Made by a program: the position numbers and the translations under genes | Notes under the pieces: model-generated | What the model was told of the DNA's origin: nothing | Databases searched by the model: none | The model's input: the letters and a program-made list of their open reading frames with translations, nothing else | Part shown: piece by piece, positions 21,627-31,497 of the stretch | Position numbering within the stretch: the stretch's first letter is position 1 | How the letters are laid out: the number at the start of each line of letters is the position of its first letter | From: Polynucleobacter yangtzensis | Lineage (GTDB): Bacteria > Pseudomonadota > Gammaproteobacteria > Burkholderiales > Burkholderiaceae | Length of the DNA: 64,000 bases | Reading direction: 5' to 3' | Assembly (NCBI RefSeq): GCF_001595965.1 | Contig: NZ_LOJI01000035.1 | Span: 71,770-135,769 of the forward strand

Positions 21627-21635
21627 AGAACCAGA

Positions 21636-22139
21636 ATGACCCAAAGCGCTCCCCACATTCCTCAATTTCGTATTGGTCAAGGGTATGACGTTCATGCCCT
21701 GGTTGCTGACCGCAAACTCATTCTAGGCGGCGTTCATGTCCCGTATGAGAAGGGTTTATTGGGTCATTCCGATGCTGATGCGCTATTACATGCCCTAACG
21801 GATGCCTTATTAGGAGCCGCTGGTTTAAATGACATTGGACAGCTTTTCCCAGATACGGACCCCCAGTTCAAGGATATGGATAGCCGGATTTTGCTCAGGG
21901 CCGCACTCCAAAAGGTTCAGGCAGCAGGGTTCCAAATTGGCAATGTGGATGCCACCATTATTTGCCAAAAGCCTAAATTGGCTGATTTTTTGCCCGAAAT
22001 GGTCCGTAATATTGCATCTGATTTGGCCGTTACCCCCAGCCATGTCAACCTCAAGGCCAAGACCAACGAATCTCTCGGGCACCTAGGCAGGGGAGAGGGC
22101 ATCGCTGTCCATGCGGCAGCTTTGCTCTACAAGGCCTAA
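21636..22139 (+). CDS. ispF: 2-C-methyl-D-erythritol 2,4-cyclodiphosphate synthase
   Basis: [30 protein letters not shown]. Confidence 0.96.
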   Translation: MTQSAPHIPQFRIGQGYDVHALVADRKLILGGVHVPYEKGLLGHSDADALLHALTDALLGAAGLNDIGQLFPDTDPQFKDMDSRILLRAALQKVQAAGFQIGNVDATIICQKPKLADFLPEMVRNIASDLAVTPSHVNLKAKTNESLGHLGRGEGIAVHAAALLYKA

Positions 22140-22217
22140 AACAATCTCTAAAACCCTAGGCATTGTAGAATTACGGTCTTTAGAGTGAAGTCTAGGCTTG
22201 GCAGTTTGCGGATATTC

Positions 22218-22304
22218 GCGAGGATGGCGAAATTGGTAGACGCACCAGGTTTAGGTCCTGACGCCAGAAATGGTGTGGGGGTTCGAGTCCCCCTCCTCGC
22301 ACCA
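22218..22304 (+). tRNA. tRNA-Leu (anticodon TAG)
   Basis: Acceptor GCGAGGA/TCCTCGC, class II variable arm, T-arm GGGGGTTCGAGTCCCCC, encoded CCA. Confidence 0.96.
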
Positions 22305-22361
22305 CAAGATTGCTACTTGGCTTGGACTTCACATTTCCAGATCTTCAATTAAGAGACGAGA

Positions 22362-23699
22362 ATGGCTGTGCAGATAGAAAATTTAGGTTCACTAGACCGC
22401 AAAATGACTTTGGAATTCGCTCGTGCCGATTTGGCGAAAGCGCGTGAAGCCCGTTTGGCTAAAGTTGGTAAGACCATGAAAATGGCTGGCTTTCGCCCTG
22501 GCAAAGTTCCAAAGAACCTCGTTGAAAAACAGCACGGCATGCAAGTCGATTTCGAGTTGCAATTCGATAAAGCAGCTGAAATGTTTTATGAGCTAGCCCA
22601 AAAAGAGGGCGTTGCTTTAGCTGGTCAACCACGTCTTGAGCCAAAGAGTGAGATTAATGCTGACAAGATTGTTTTTGATGCTTTCTTCGAAGTCTTGCCT
22701 GAAGTAAAAATTGGCGACTTTTCCAAGGCTGAGGTTACTAAGTATGTAACCGATATTGGTGAAGCTGAAATTGATCGCGCATTAGATGTATTGCGAAAGC
22801 AGCAAGTACATTACCACCCACGCGGTGAGGCTGGTGCCCATGGCGACGGCGGCTCCAATACTGCGGCGCAAAATGGTGACCAAGTGGTTATTGATTTTGT
22901 TGGCAAAATCGATGGCGTTGAATTCGCTGGTGGTAAAGCTGAAAACTTCGAATATGTATTAGGCGAAGGTCGCATGCTTCCTGAGTTTGAGGCTGCAACT
23001 TTAGGTCTAAAAAAAGGCGAAAGCAAATCATTCCCATTAAGCTTTCCAGCTGATTACCACGGTAAAGATGTTGCAGGCAAAACAGCTGAGTTCACGATTA
23101 CTGTGAAATCAGTTAACTGGCCACATTTACCAGCAGTTGATGATGCATTTGCATTGTCATTGGGTGTTACTGAAGGCGGCGTTGCAAAGATGCGCGCTGA
23201 AGTCAAAGAGAATTTAGATCGCGAAGTAAAGCGTCGCATTACTTCACTAATGAAAAACGAAGTGATGGATAAGCTCAACAGCTTGTGTGAATTAGACGTT
23301 CCTAAATCATTGGTTGCTTCTGAGCAAGAGCGTTTGGTTGAAGGTGCACGTCAAGACCTGATGCAGCGTGGCGTTCCTAATGCTAAAGATGCACCAATTC
23401 CTGCGGAGATTTTTGCTGAGCAGGCTACTAAGCGCGTTCGTCTTGGTTTGATCTTAAGTGAGTTAGTTAAAAAGCAAAACTTGGCAGCTACCGCCGATCA
23501 AATTAAGGCTGAAATTGATGAGCAGGCAGCTACATATGAAGATCCAAAGGAAGTAGTTCGTTGGTTCTACAGTAATCCAAGCCGTTTAAAGGATATCGAG
23601 AACCTGGTCCTTGAAGATAACGTCATCAAATATTTCACATCTCAAGCTAAAGTAAGCGATAAGGCTGTGACCTTTGAAGAACTCAGCAAGCTAAACTAA
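22362..23699 (+). CDS. tig: trigger factor
   Basis: Ribosome-binding GFRPGKVPKNLV; FKBP-type domain (GDQVVIDFVGKIDG, FPADYHGKDVAGK); upstream of clpPX. Confidence 0.96.
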   Translation: MAVQIENLGSLDRKMTLEFARADLAKAREARLAKVGKTMKMAGFRPGKVPKNLVEKQHGMQVDFELQFDKAAEMFYELAQKEGVALAGQPRLEPKSEINADKIVFDAFFEVLPEVKIGDFSKAEVTKYVTDIGEAEIDRALDVLRKQQVHYHPRGEAGAHGDGGSNTAAQNGDQVVIDFVGKIDGVEFAGGKAENFEYVLGEGRMLPEFEAATLGLKKGESKSFPLSFPADYHGKDVAGKTAEFTITVKSVNWPHLPAVDDAFALSLGVTEGGVAKMRAEVKENLDREVKRRITSLMKNEVMDKLNSLCELDVPKSLVASEQERLVEGARQDLMQRGVPNAKDAPIPAEIFAEQATKRVRLGLILSELVKKQNLAATADQIKAEIDEQAATYEDPKEVVRWFYSNPSRLKDIENLVLEDNVIKYFTSQAKVSDKAVTFEELSKLN

Positions 23700-23729
23700 G
23701 TAATCCACTTACCTATAAGAGGTTTCAAA

Positions 23730-24359
23730 ATGATCCACAATCACTCTCAGTCTGAAAATCTAGAACCAAAAGGCTTGGGCTTGGTTCCTATGGTGATTGA
23801 AACCTCTGGTAGAGGTGAGCGTGCTTACGACATCTACTCCAGATTATTGCGTGAGCGCGTTGTTTTTTTGGTTGGCGAAGTAAACGACCAAACTGCTAAC
23901 TTGGTGATTGCTCAGTTACTGTTCCTTGAGAGCGAGAACCCCGATAAAGAAATTTCTCTGTACATCAACTCTCCTGGTGGATCTGTATCTGCAGGTTTGG
24001 CTATTTACGACACCATGCAATTTATCAAGCCGCATGTAAGTACTTTGTGCATGGGTATGGCTGCAAGTATGGGTGCATTCTTGTTGTGCGCTGGTGAAAA
24101 AGGAAAGCGTTATGCGCTCCCAAATTCACGTGTGATGATCCATCAGCCTTTGGGTGGTGCGCGTGGCCAAGCATCTGATATTGAAATTCAAGCCCGTGAA
24201 ATTTTGTACTTGCGCGAACGACTCAACAAGATTTTGGCTGACCGCACTGGTCAATCGATTGAAACAATTGCAAAAGATACTGACCGCGATAACTTTATGT
24301 CGGCTGATCAAGCCCGTGATTATGGTTTGATCGATAAGGTTATCGAGAAGCGCCCTTAA
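23730..24359 (+). CDS. clpP: ATP-dependent Clp protease proteolytic subunit
   Basis: [11 protein letters not shown] catalytic Ser, MIHQPLGG catalytic His. Confidence 0.97.
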   Translation: MIHNHSQSENLEPKGLGLVPMVIETSGRGERAYDIYSRLLRERVVFLVGEVNDQTANLVIAQLLFLESENPDKEISLYINSPGGSVSAGLAIYDTMQFIKPHVSTLCMGMAASMGAFLLCAGEKGKRYALPNSRVMIHQPLGGARGQASDIEIQAREILYLRERLNKILADRTGQSIETIAKDTDRDNFMSADQARDYGLIDKVIEKRP

Positions 24360-24389
24360 TTTTCTTATTCATTATTTACAGAGCCCATT

Positions 24390-25751
24390 TTGAGCGATAC
24401 AAATACAACTAATTCACCAGATAAAGTTCTGTATTGTTCTTTTTGTGGCAAGAGTCAGCACGAAGTAAAAAAACTTATTGCTGGTCCATCTGTTTTTATC
24501 TGTGATGAGTGCATAGATCTTTGCACCGATATTATTCAAGAAGAGATTGCCAAGCTTCCAAAGGAAGAGGGCGATGACTCCTTGCCAACGCCGCATCAGA
24601 TTCGAGAGAATTTAGATCAGTATGTCATCGGTCAAGATCACGCTAAAAAGACTTTAGCTGTAGCGGTCTACAACCACTACAAACGCTTGCAGTATTTGCC
24701 CAAGCCAAAAAAAGAGAAGCTAGATAAAGACGGTAAGCCGTTAGAGGGCTCAGATAAAAAAGGGTCTAAGGTTCCGGCTAAGGCAATGGTGGATGGTGTA
24801 GAACTTGCTAAGAGCAATATCCTATTAATCGGACCCACTGGTTCAGGCAAGACTCTTTTAGCTCAGACTCTAGCACGCATGTTGGACGTACCATTTGTGA
24901 TGGCTGATGCAACCACCTTAACTGAAGCTGGTTATGTTGGTGAAGACGTTGAAAATATTATTCAAAAGCTTTTGCAAGCTTGTGACTACAACGTAGAAAA
25001 AGCGCAACGCGGCATTGTTTACATTGATGAGATCGATAAGATTTCTCGTAAATCCGATAACCCATCTATTACTCGCGATGTATCCGGTGAAGGTGTTCAA
25101 CAAGCATTGCTAAAGCTTGTTGAGGGCACCATGGCTTCTGTTCCGCCACAAGGTGGTCGTAAGCATCCCAATCAAGATTTCTTACAAGTAGATACAACGA
25201 ATATTTTGTTTATTTGCGGTGGCGCTTTTGATGGTCTTGAAAAAGTCATTCAACAGCGTACTGCTAAAACCGGCATCGGTTTTAATGCCACCGTTCCAGG
25301 TAAAGATGATCGCGGTGTAAGCGACCTCTTGATCGAAGTGGAGCCGGAAGACTTAATTAAGTTTGGTTTGATTCCTGAATTAATTGGTCGTCTGCCCGTT
25401 GTGGCTACCTTGGCCCAATTGGATGAAGAGGCTTTAATTCAAATTCTGACTGAGCCTAAAAACGCTTTAGTTAAGCAATATCAAGCACTCCTGACCATGG
25501 AAGGTTCTGAGCTTGAGGTACGTCGTGAGGCCTTATCAGCCATTGCTAAGAAGGCAATTGCGCGTAAAACAGGTGCTCGCGGACTCAGATCCATCCTTGA
25601 AGGTTCTTTAATGGATGTGATGTATGACCTGCCATCTTTAAAGAATGTCCAAAAAGTCGTTATCGACGAAAGCAGCATTGCTGAGGGTGGAAAACCACTT
25701 TTGGTATACAAACAAGACGCCGAACAAGCAGATTTGAGTAAAAAAGCCTAA
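24390..25751 (+). CDS. clpX: ATP-dependent Clp protease ATP-binding subunit ClpX
   Basis: Zinc finger [27 protein letters not shown]; Walker A GPTGSGKT. Confidence 0.97.
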   Translation: MSDTNTTNSPDKVLYCSFCGKSQHEVKKLIAGPSVFICDECIDLCTDIIQEEIAKLPKEEGDDSLPTPHQIRENLDQYVIGQDHAKKTLAVAVYNHYKRLQYLPKPKKEKLDKDGKPLEGSDKKGSKVPAKAMVDGVELAKSNILLIGPTGSGKTLLAQTLARMLDVPFVMADATTLTEAGYVGEDVENIIQKLLQACDYNVEKAQRGIVYIDEIDKISRKSDNPSITRDVSGEGVQQALLKLVEGTMASVPPQGGRKHPNQDFLQVDTTNILFICGGAFDGLEKVIQQRTAKTGIGFNATVPGKDDRGVSDLLIEVEPEDLIKFGLIPELIGRLPVVATLAQLDEEALIQILTEPKNALVKQYQALLTMEGSELEVRREALSAIAKKAIARKTGARGLRSILEGSLMDVMYDLPSLKNVQKVVIDESSIAEGGKPLLVYKQDAEQADLSKKA

Positions 25752-25776
25752 ATTCTTAGGGTTTTCGCTATTTTTC

Positions 25777-25797
25777 GGGCATTTTTGCCTCTTTTTT
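25777..25797 (+). terminator. candidate short Rho-independent terminator after clpX
   Basis: gggca-ttt(t)-tgcct short stem followed by cTTTTTT. Confidence 0.4.
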
Positions 25798-25809
25798 GTC
25801 TTTTTACCC

Positions 25810-25837
25810 CTTGTTTTTCTCTAAAGCCTACCCATAT
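25810..25837 (+). promoter_or_regulatory. candidate sigma-32 (heat shock) promoter upstream of lon
   Basis: CTTGTTT - 14 nt - CCCATAT, close to the RpoH consensus CTTGAAA-N11-16-CCCATNT. Confidence 0.5.
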
Positions 25838-25939
25838 AGGTAGTATGCTACTCATAAATAATGTCTCTATTTAGTGGTTGTTTAATAGCGATCACCATTA
25901 AAGACTTTTGAGGATTGATTACTTTGGAGGATTTGCCCC

Positions 25940-28372
25940 ATGCCTGGCCACTTATTACTACCCTCTGAACCCATTCAACTACCTTTACTCCCATTAAGGG
26001 ACGTAGTTGTATTTCCTCATATGGTGATCCCTTTGTTTGTGGGTCGCCCTAAATCCATTAAAGCCCTCGAAGCTGCTATGGAAACTGGCAAAAATGTCCT
26101 TTTAGTGGCTCAAAAAGCGGCCGCTAAGGATGAGCCTGTTATTGAAGATCTGTATGAGGTTGGCTGTATTGCCAACATTTTGCAAATGTTGAAATTGCCT
26201 GATGGCACTGTCAAAGTATTGGTTGAAGGTGTTCAGCGTGCTGAAGTGAGTCAAATTGAAGATAGCCTTGGCTACTTCAATTGTGAAGCAACACCAACAG
26301 CCATTAACGCTATCGATGCGCATGAAACAGAAGCATTACGTCGCGCAATCATGGCTCAGTTCGATCAATACGTAAAACTCAACAAAAAGGTACCTCAGGA
26401 GATCCTGTCTTCATTAGGTGGGATCGATGATCCAAGCCGCTTAGCCGACACCATTTGCGCACACTTACCAGTAAAGCTTGAGCAGAAACAGCGCTTGCTT
26501 GAAATGACTGATGTTGTCCAGCGCTTAGAAAGCTTGTTAGCTGATCTCGAAAGTGAGATTGATATTCTTCAGGTAGAGAAACGTATTCGTGGACGTGTAA
26601 AGCGTCAGATGGAAAAGAGTCAACGCGAGTACTACTTGAATGAGCAAGTTAAAGCAATTCAGAAAGAATTAGGTGAAGGCGAAGAGGGTGCTGATCTAGA
26701 AGAACTAGAGAAGCGCATTAAAGCTGCACGTATGCCTAAGGAGGCTTTGAAAAAAGCAGAATCCGAACTCAAGAAGTTAAAATTAATGTCACCCATGTCT
26801 GCTGAGGCAACGGTTATCCGTAACTTTATCGACACGCTGGTGAATTTGCCTTGGAAGAAAAAAACCAAGATTAATAATGACCTCACCAATGCTGAAAAAG
26901 TATTGGATGAAGATCACTACGGTTTGGACAAGGTTAAAGAGCGTATCTTGGAGTACCTTGCAGTTCAACAACGAGTTGATCGTGTAAAGGCGCCGATACT
27001 TTGCTTGGTGGGCCCTCCAGGCGTTGGTAAAACTTCGCTTGGTCAATCCATTGCACGCGCCACGAACAGAAAGTTTGTGCGCATGGCTTTAGGTGGAGTC
27101 CGTGATGAATCCGAGATTCGTGGTCATCGCAGAACTTACATTGGTTCAATGCCTGGCAAAATTCTGACAAGCCTTACTAAGGTTGGTGTTCGTAATCCTT
27201 TGTTCCTCTTGGATGAAGTTGACAAGATGGGCATGGATTTCCGCGGAGATCCGGCTAGTGCCTTGTTGGAGGTTTTGGATCCAGAGCAAAACCATACATT
27301 CCAAGATCACTATGTTGAGGTAGATTTTGACCTCTCTGATGTTATGTTTGTGGCGACCTCGAATTCATTGAATATTCCAGGTCCTCTATTGGATCGTCTA
27401 GAAATTATTCGTTTGGCTGGTTATACGGAGGATGAAAAAACTAGTATTGCCGTTAATTACTTGATTCCTAAACAAATCAAAAATAATGGCTTGAAAAAAG
27501 ACGAACTCAAGATTGAAGATAGTGCCGTGCGGAATATGATTCGCTACTACACACGCGAAGCTGGTGTACGTTCTTTAGAGCGTGAAATTAGCAAGATCTG
27601 CCGTAAGGTAGTCAAGCTCTTGCTCTTGAAAAAAGAGGCGGCTCCAGTTGTTGTGAATGCGGATAACTTAGAGAAGTTCCTTTCAGTTCGCATGTATGAC
27701 TTTGGTTTAGCTGGCAAAGAAAATCAAGTCGGTCAAGTCACTGGTTTGGCTTGGACTGAGGTGGGAGGTGATTTGCTCACCATTGAAGCTGCTGTAATGC
27801 CTGGTAAAGGGGTTATTACTCGCACTGGCTCTATAGGTGATGTAATGAAAGAATCAGTGGAGGCGGCTCGAACTGTTGTTCGTTCTAGAGCTAAGCGCCT
27901 AGGTATTGCCGATGAGTCTTTTGAGAAGAAGGATATTCATATCCACTTCCCTGATGGCGCAACACCTAAGGATGGTCCATCTGCAGGTATCGCAATCACA
28001 ACAGCCTTGGTTTCAGTATTTACTGGCATTCCGATTCGATCGGATGTTGCCATGACTGGCGAAATTACTTTGCGCGGAGAAGTGCTTCCAATTGGTGGCT
28101 TGAAAGAAAAACTCTTGGCTGCCCATCGCGGGGGTATTAAGCTGGCCTTGATTCCGGAGGAGAACGTAAAAGATCTCATCGACATTCCAGATAATGTTAA
28201 AAATGCAATTGAGATAGTTCCCGTTCGCTGGATCGATAAAGTGCTGGAGTTGGCACTAGAGCGCATGCCAGAAGCGTTGCCAGACCCTACGCCGGAAGAG
28301 CTTGCTAAAAAGGCAGCAGAGGCCAGCAAGGCAAACGACAAGGGCGCAGCTGCAGACGTTCTTAAGCACTGA
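25940..28372 (+). CDS. lon: endopeptidase La (Lon protease)
   Basis: GPPGVGKTSLGQSIA Walker A; DGATPKDGPSAGIAITTAL catalytic Ser region. Confidence 0.97.
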   Translation: MPGHLLLPSEPIQLPLLPLRDVVVFPHMVIPLFVGRPKSIKALEAAMETGKNVLLVAQKAAAKDEPVIEDLYEVGCIANILQMLKLPDGTVKVLVEGVQRAEVSQIEDSLGYFNCEATPTAINAIDAHETEALRRAIMAQFDQYVKLNKKVPQEILSSLGGIDDPSRLADTICAHLPVKLEQKQRLLEMTDVVQRLESLLADLESEIDILQVEKRIRGRVKRQMEKSQREYYLNEQVKAIQKELGEGEEGADLEELEKRIKAARMPKEALKKAESELKKLKLMSPMSAEATVIRNFIDTLVNLPWKKKTKINNDLTNAEKVLDEDHYGLDKVKERILEYLAVQQRVDRVKAPILCLVGPPGVGKTSLGQSIARATNRKFVRMALGGVRDESEIRGHRRTYIGSMPGKILTSLTKVGVRNPLFLLDEVDKMGMDFRGDPASALLEVLDPEQNHTFQDHYVEVDFDLSDVMFVATSNSLNIPGPLLDRLEIIRLAGYTEDEKTSIAVNYLIPKQIKNNGLKKDELKIEDSAVRNMIRYYTREAGVRSLEREISKICRKVVKLLLLKKEAAPVVVNADNLEKFLSVRMYDFGLAGKENQVGQVTGLAWTEVGGDLLTIEAAVMPGKGVITRTGSIGDVMKESVEAARTVVRSRAKRLGIADESFEKKDIHIHFPDGATPKDGPSAGIAITTALVSVFTGIPIRSDVAMTGEITLRGEVLPIGGLKEKLLAAHRGGIKLALIPEENVKDLIDIPDNVKNAIEIVPVRWIDKVLELALERMPEALPDPTPEELAKKAAEASKANDKGAAADVLKH

Positions 28373-28384
28373 AAATAGGGCGGT

Positions 28385-28429
28385 TTTCCGTTAAATTGAT
28401 CCTATCATTTGAAGTCGATTTAGCGGAAA
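28385..28429 (+). terminator. candidate transcription terminator/hairpin after lon
   Basis: TTTCCGTTAAAT ... ATTTAGCGGAAA inverted repeat (one G-U wobble), extendable inwards; only a weak downstream T tract. Confidence 0.35.
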
Positions 28430-28479
28430 TTTCCCCCGAAATCCACGCATAGGTTACAATCTTACCTTGTAATATTTTG

Positions 28480-28555
28480 GGGCGCTTAGCTCAGTTGGTA
28501 GAGCGTCTGCCTTACACGCAGAATGTCGGGAGTTCGAGCCTCTCAGCGCCCACCA
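28480..28555 (+). tRNA. tRNA-Val (anticodon TAC)
   Basis: Cloverleaf GGGCGCTTAGCTCAGTTGGTAGAGCGTCTGCCTTACACGCAGAATG...CGCCCACCA. Confidence 0.96.
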
Positions 28556-28662
28556 AATTATTACCATCATTACCTCTTCTAAGCCTGCTCAGGCGTTTCA
28601 ATACCAAGCTCATTACCCGAGTACACTCCTAGTATTCATATTTTTTACTAGCGAACTTTTTC

Positions 28663-30126
28663 ATGTTTGATACCGTCCGTAAACACCAGCGAATTCTGCA
28701 ATTTGTATTAATGCTTTTGATTGTTCCGTCATTTGCTTTTTTTGGCATCTCAAGCTATTCCAGCTTTTTAGACAAAGAGACGGATCTAGTCAAAATCAAC
28801 GGCAAGCCCATTACTGCTCAAGAGGTAGATACAGCAGCTAAACGCCAAGCAGAACGAGTAGGTGGTAATGCGCAGATTGCTCAAAGCCTCCAATTTAGAC
28901 AGGCTATATTGAATGAGTTGCTGCAACAACGAATTTTAGGTTTTGCTGTTGGTGATCTTCGTTTGCAAGTAGGCAAAGAGGCTCTGGTTAAAAGCTTACA
29001 AAATATTCCACAGATTCGCGCTCTGTATAAGCAAGATGGTAGTTTTGATGACGCTCGTTTCAAGCAATTGCTAGCAAGCAATGGAATGAATGAAGAGCAG
29101 TTTTACGCTAGCCAAGCATTTGATTTAAAGATTGGTCAGCTGGTGAACTCAGTGGCGCGCACTGAAATCGGTAGCCCTAAATTATCTGAAATTATCTCAA
29201 CTCTATATGAGACGGAGCGTCAAGTGCAAGCGATGTCTTTTGATGCCAAGGATTACCTATCCAAAGTAAATCCTTCGCAAGAGGAGTTGCAAGCCTTTTA
29301 TACCGCAAATGCCAAGCTGTTTGAGAGTCCTGAGTATGTGGATGTTGAGTACATTGTTCTTAAAGCCGATCCAAAGGAAGATGCTAAGGTATTTAGTGAA
29401 AAGGCTGATCAGTTTGCCAACATGACTTATGACCAATCAGATAGTCTTAAGCCGGCCGCAGATAAATTGAAGCTGAATGTTCAAATTCAAAAGGGCGTAA
29501 CCCGCTCTGGCGCCTCTGGTGTTGCAAAGGATCACCCGCTAGCCAATCCAAAGGTTGTTCAATCTCTCTTTGGTGATGAGGCCGTTAAGAACAAACGCAA
29601 TACTGAAGCAGTGCAAACATCCCCAGGCGTATTTGTTTCTGCTCGAGTAGTAACTTTTCATCCTGCGCAAACGCTTCCATACAAAGATGTTGCTGCGGAA
29701 GTGAAGCGTCAAGTGAGTCAGCGTTTGGCTGAGAAGCTGGCAATTAATGCCGCTGCCGATCGTTATGCTGCATTAGAAAAGGATCCTAAAAGCGCATCAG
29801 GTTTTGCTAGCCCAGTTTGGGTTTCCAGAAATAAACCAGCTAATTTAGTTGGTGGTGCGCTTGATCAGATAATGTCCATTAGCCAAGATAAATTCCCGGC
29901 CCTCGTATCAGTTAGCAACCCTGGCGTTGGAGCCACCCTGTATCGTGTTGATCAAGTTCGTCAACCAACTGTTGTTGATGCCAAAGTTCATAAAGCACAA
30001 GCCCAACAAATCCAGGCTTTAGCAGCCCAGTCTGAGTTTGCAGGATTCATGGCTTACTGGAGGGATGTTGCTGGAGTGAAAGTAATCAATCCACTGAAGC
30101 CAATGTCATCTGGTTCCGGAAGCTAA
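28663..30126 (+). CDS. PpiD-like periplasmic folding chaperone (SurA_N-type), apparently lacking the parvulin domain
   Basis: Single N-terminal TM (FVLMLLIVPSFAFFGI), VKINGKPITAQEVDTAAKRQAER, C-terminal TYDQSDSLKPAADKLKL; no GGDLGW-type parvulin motif. Confidence 0.85.
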   Translation: MFDTVRKHQRILQFVLMLLIVPSFAFFGISSYSSFLDKETDLVKINGKPITAQEVDTAAKRQAERVGGNAQIAQSLQFRQAILNELLQQRILGFAVGDLRLQVGKEALVKSLQNIPQIRALYKQDGSFDDARFKQLLASNGMNEEQFYASQAFDLKIGQLVNSVARTEIGSPKLSEIISTLYETERQVQAMSFDAKDYLSKVNPSQEELQAFYTANAKLFESPEYVDVEYIVLKADPKEDAKVFSEKADQFANMTYDQSDSLKPAADKLKLNVQIQKGVTRSGASGVAKDHPLANPKVVQSLFGDEAVKNKRNTEAVQTSPGVFVSARVVTFHPAQTLPYKDVAAEVKRQVSQRLAEKLAINAAADRYAALEKDPKSASGFASPVWVSRNKPANLVGGALDQIMSISQDKFPALVSVSNPGVGATLYRVDQVRQPTVVDAKVHKAQAQQIQALAAQSEFAGFMAYWRDVAGVKVINPLKPMSSGSGS

Positions 30127-30127
30127 G

Positions 30128-30760
30128 CTAGCTACCTTTAAGCATTGTTTGATATGGGGTCATAGCGCCCCATACGTTTTTAAAGAGAATGGTTTGTGCT
30201 TTTTCATTTGGATGAATGCGGTCAGCTTGGAATAGGCTGATATCGGATGCAACTCCACTTAAAAAGAAGGGGAGTAATTGCACTTTCTCTTGAGCCGCTA
30301 GTTTTGCATAAAGATCCTTAAATTCCCGGGTGTATTCTTGACCATAGTTTGGTGGAATCTGCATTCCGAATAGAAGTACTTTTGCCCCAGCTTGTTTACT
30401 CATTTGAATCATCTTGCGCAAATTCTTACTGGATTCTTGGATGGACAAACCGCGCAAGGCGTCATTTGCGCCTAGTTCAAGAAACACAATGCCAGGCTTT
30501 TTTTGCTCCAGCAGCTTGGGAAGTCGGGAAAGACCGCCAGAGCTTGTTTCCCCGCTGATGCTGGCATTAAACACATTCCATGGGCTGCTTTGTTTTTGAA
30601 GCTGCTCTTCCAATAGCTTGACCCAGCCAGATCCACGGACGAGACCGTATTCTGCAGACAGGCTATCACCCATCACCAAAATGGTCTGGTTTGTCTGAGC
30701 TAAGGTGCCAAATGAAATAAACAGGCAAAATAGAGCAATAGCCGACGTTAGGGCTTTCAT
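30128..30760 (-). CDS. tesA: arylesterase / multifunctional acyl-CoA thioesterase I (SGNH hydrolase)
   Basis: Signal peptide, VMGDSLSAEYGL (GDSL), ELGANDALRG, DRIHPNEKAQ. Confidence 0.9.
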   Translation of the reverse strand: MKALTSAIALFCLFISFGTLAQTNQTILVMGDSLSAEYGLVRGSGWVKLLEEQLQKQSSPWNVFNASISGETSSGGLSRLPKLLEQKKPGIVFLELGANDALRGLSIQESSKNLRKMIQMSKQAGAKVLLFGMQIPPNYGQEYTREFKDLYAKLAAQEKVQLLPFFLSGVASDISLFQADRIHPNEKAQTILFKNVWGAMTPYQTMLKGS

Positions 30761-30801
30761 TTTTTTACTCAAGAAGCTCAACCCAATATATCGATTCATT
30801 T

Positions 30802-31476
30802 ATGAGTAATCCAGTAAAGGTCCTTAGTGCGATACATCTAGGTAAACAAGTTTTATCTAGCGACGGATCGTTAACTATTTTGCACGACATTAGCTTCGAT
30901 GTCTTTCAAGGCGAGAGTGTTGCCATTACAGGAGCGTCGGGTTCCGGTAAGAGCACCTTACTCAGTCTTTTGGCTGGATTAGATATTCCTTCTAGCGGTT
31001 GCGTTGAGCTGGTATCACAAAACCTAAGTGAATTGGATGAGGATGGTAGGGCGCTTTTGAGGGGCCAAAAAGTAGGGTTTGTATTTCAATCATTTCAATT
31101 ACTTTCACATCTAACGGCACTTGAAAATGTAATGCTGCCTGCCGAGCTCAATGGCTTGGATATGCCCAAGGAAAATGCCCTGCATTGGCTGGGGCAAGTA
31201 GGCTTACGGGAGCGCGCTAACCATTTCCCTAAGACCCTATCAGGCGGAGAGCAGCAACGTGTTGCGTTGGCAAGGGCTTTCATCATGAAGCCCGCCATCT
31301 TATTTGCGGATGAGCCAACTGGCAGCCTGGACGAGGCCAGCGGAAATAGGGTGATTGAGCTCCTTTTTGAGCTAAATCAGGCTAATAATTCAACCCTTAT
31401 TTTGGTTACCCACGACCAGGCCTTGGCTGATCGGTGCCAGCGGCAACTGCACCTTCAGGGCGGTCGCTTGCTGTAG
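30802..31476 (+). CDS. ABC transporter ATP-binding protein (YbbA/LolD-like)
   Basis: GASGSGKSTLL, LSGGEQQRVALARA, ILFADEPTGSLD; divergent from tesA; no permease follows. Confidence 0.93.
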   Translation: MSNPVKVLSAIHLGKQVLSSDGSLTILHDISFDVFQGESVAITGASGSGKSTLLSLLAGLDIPSSGCVELVSQNLSELDEDGRALLRGQKVGFVFQSFQLLSHLTALENVMLPAELNGLDMPKENALHWLGQVGLRERANHFPKTLSGGEQQRVALARAFIMKPAILFADEPTGSLDEASGNRVIELLFELNQANNSTLILVTHDQALADRCQRQLHLQGGRLL

Positions 31477-31497
31477 GCAAAACCTTATAATCTAGGG

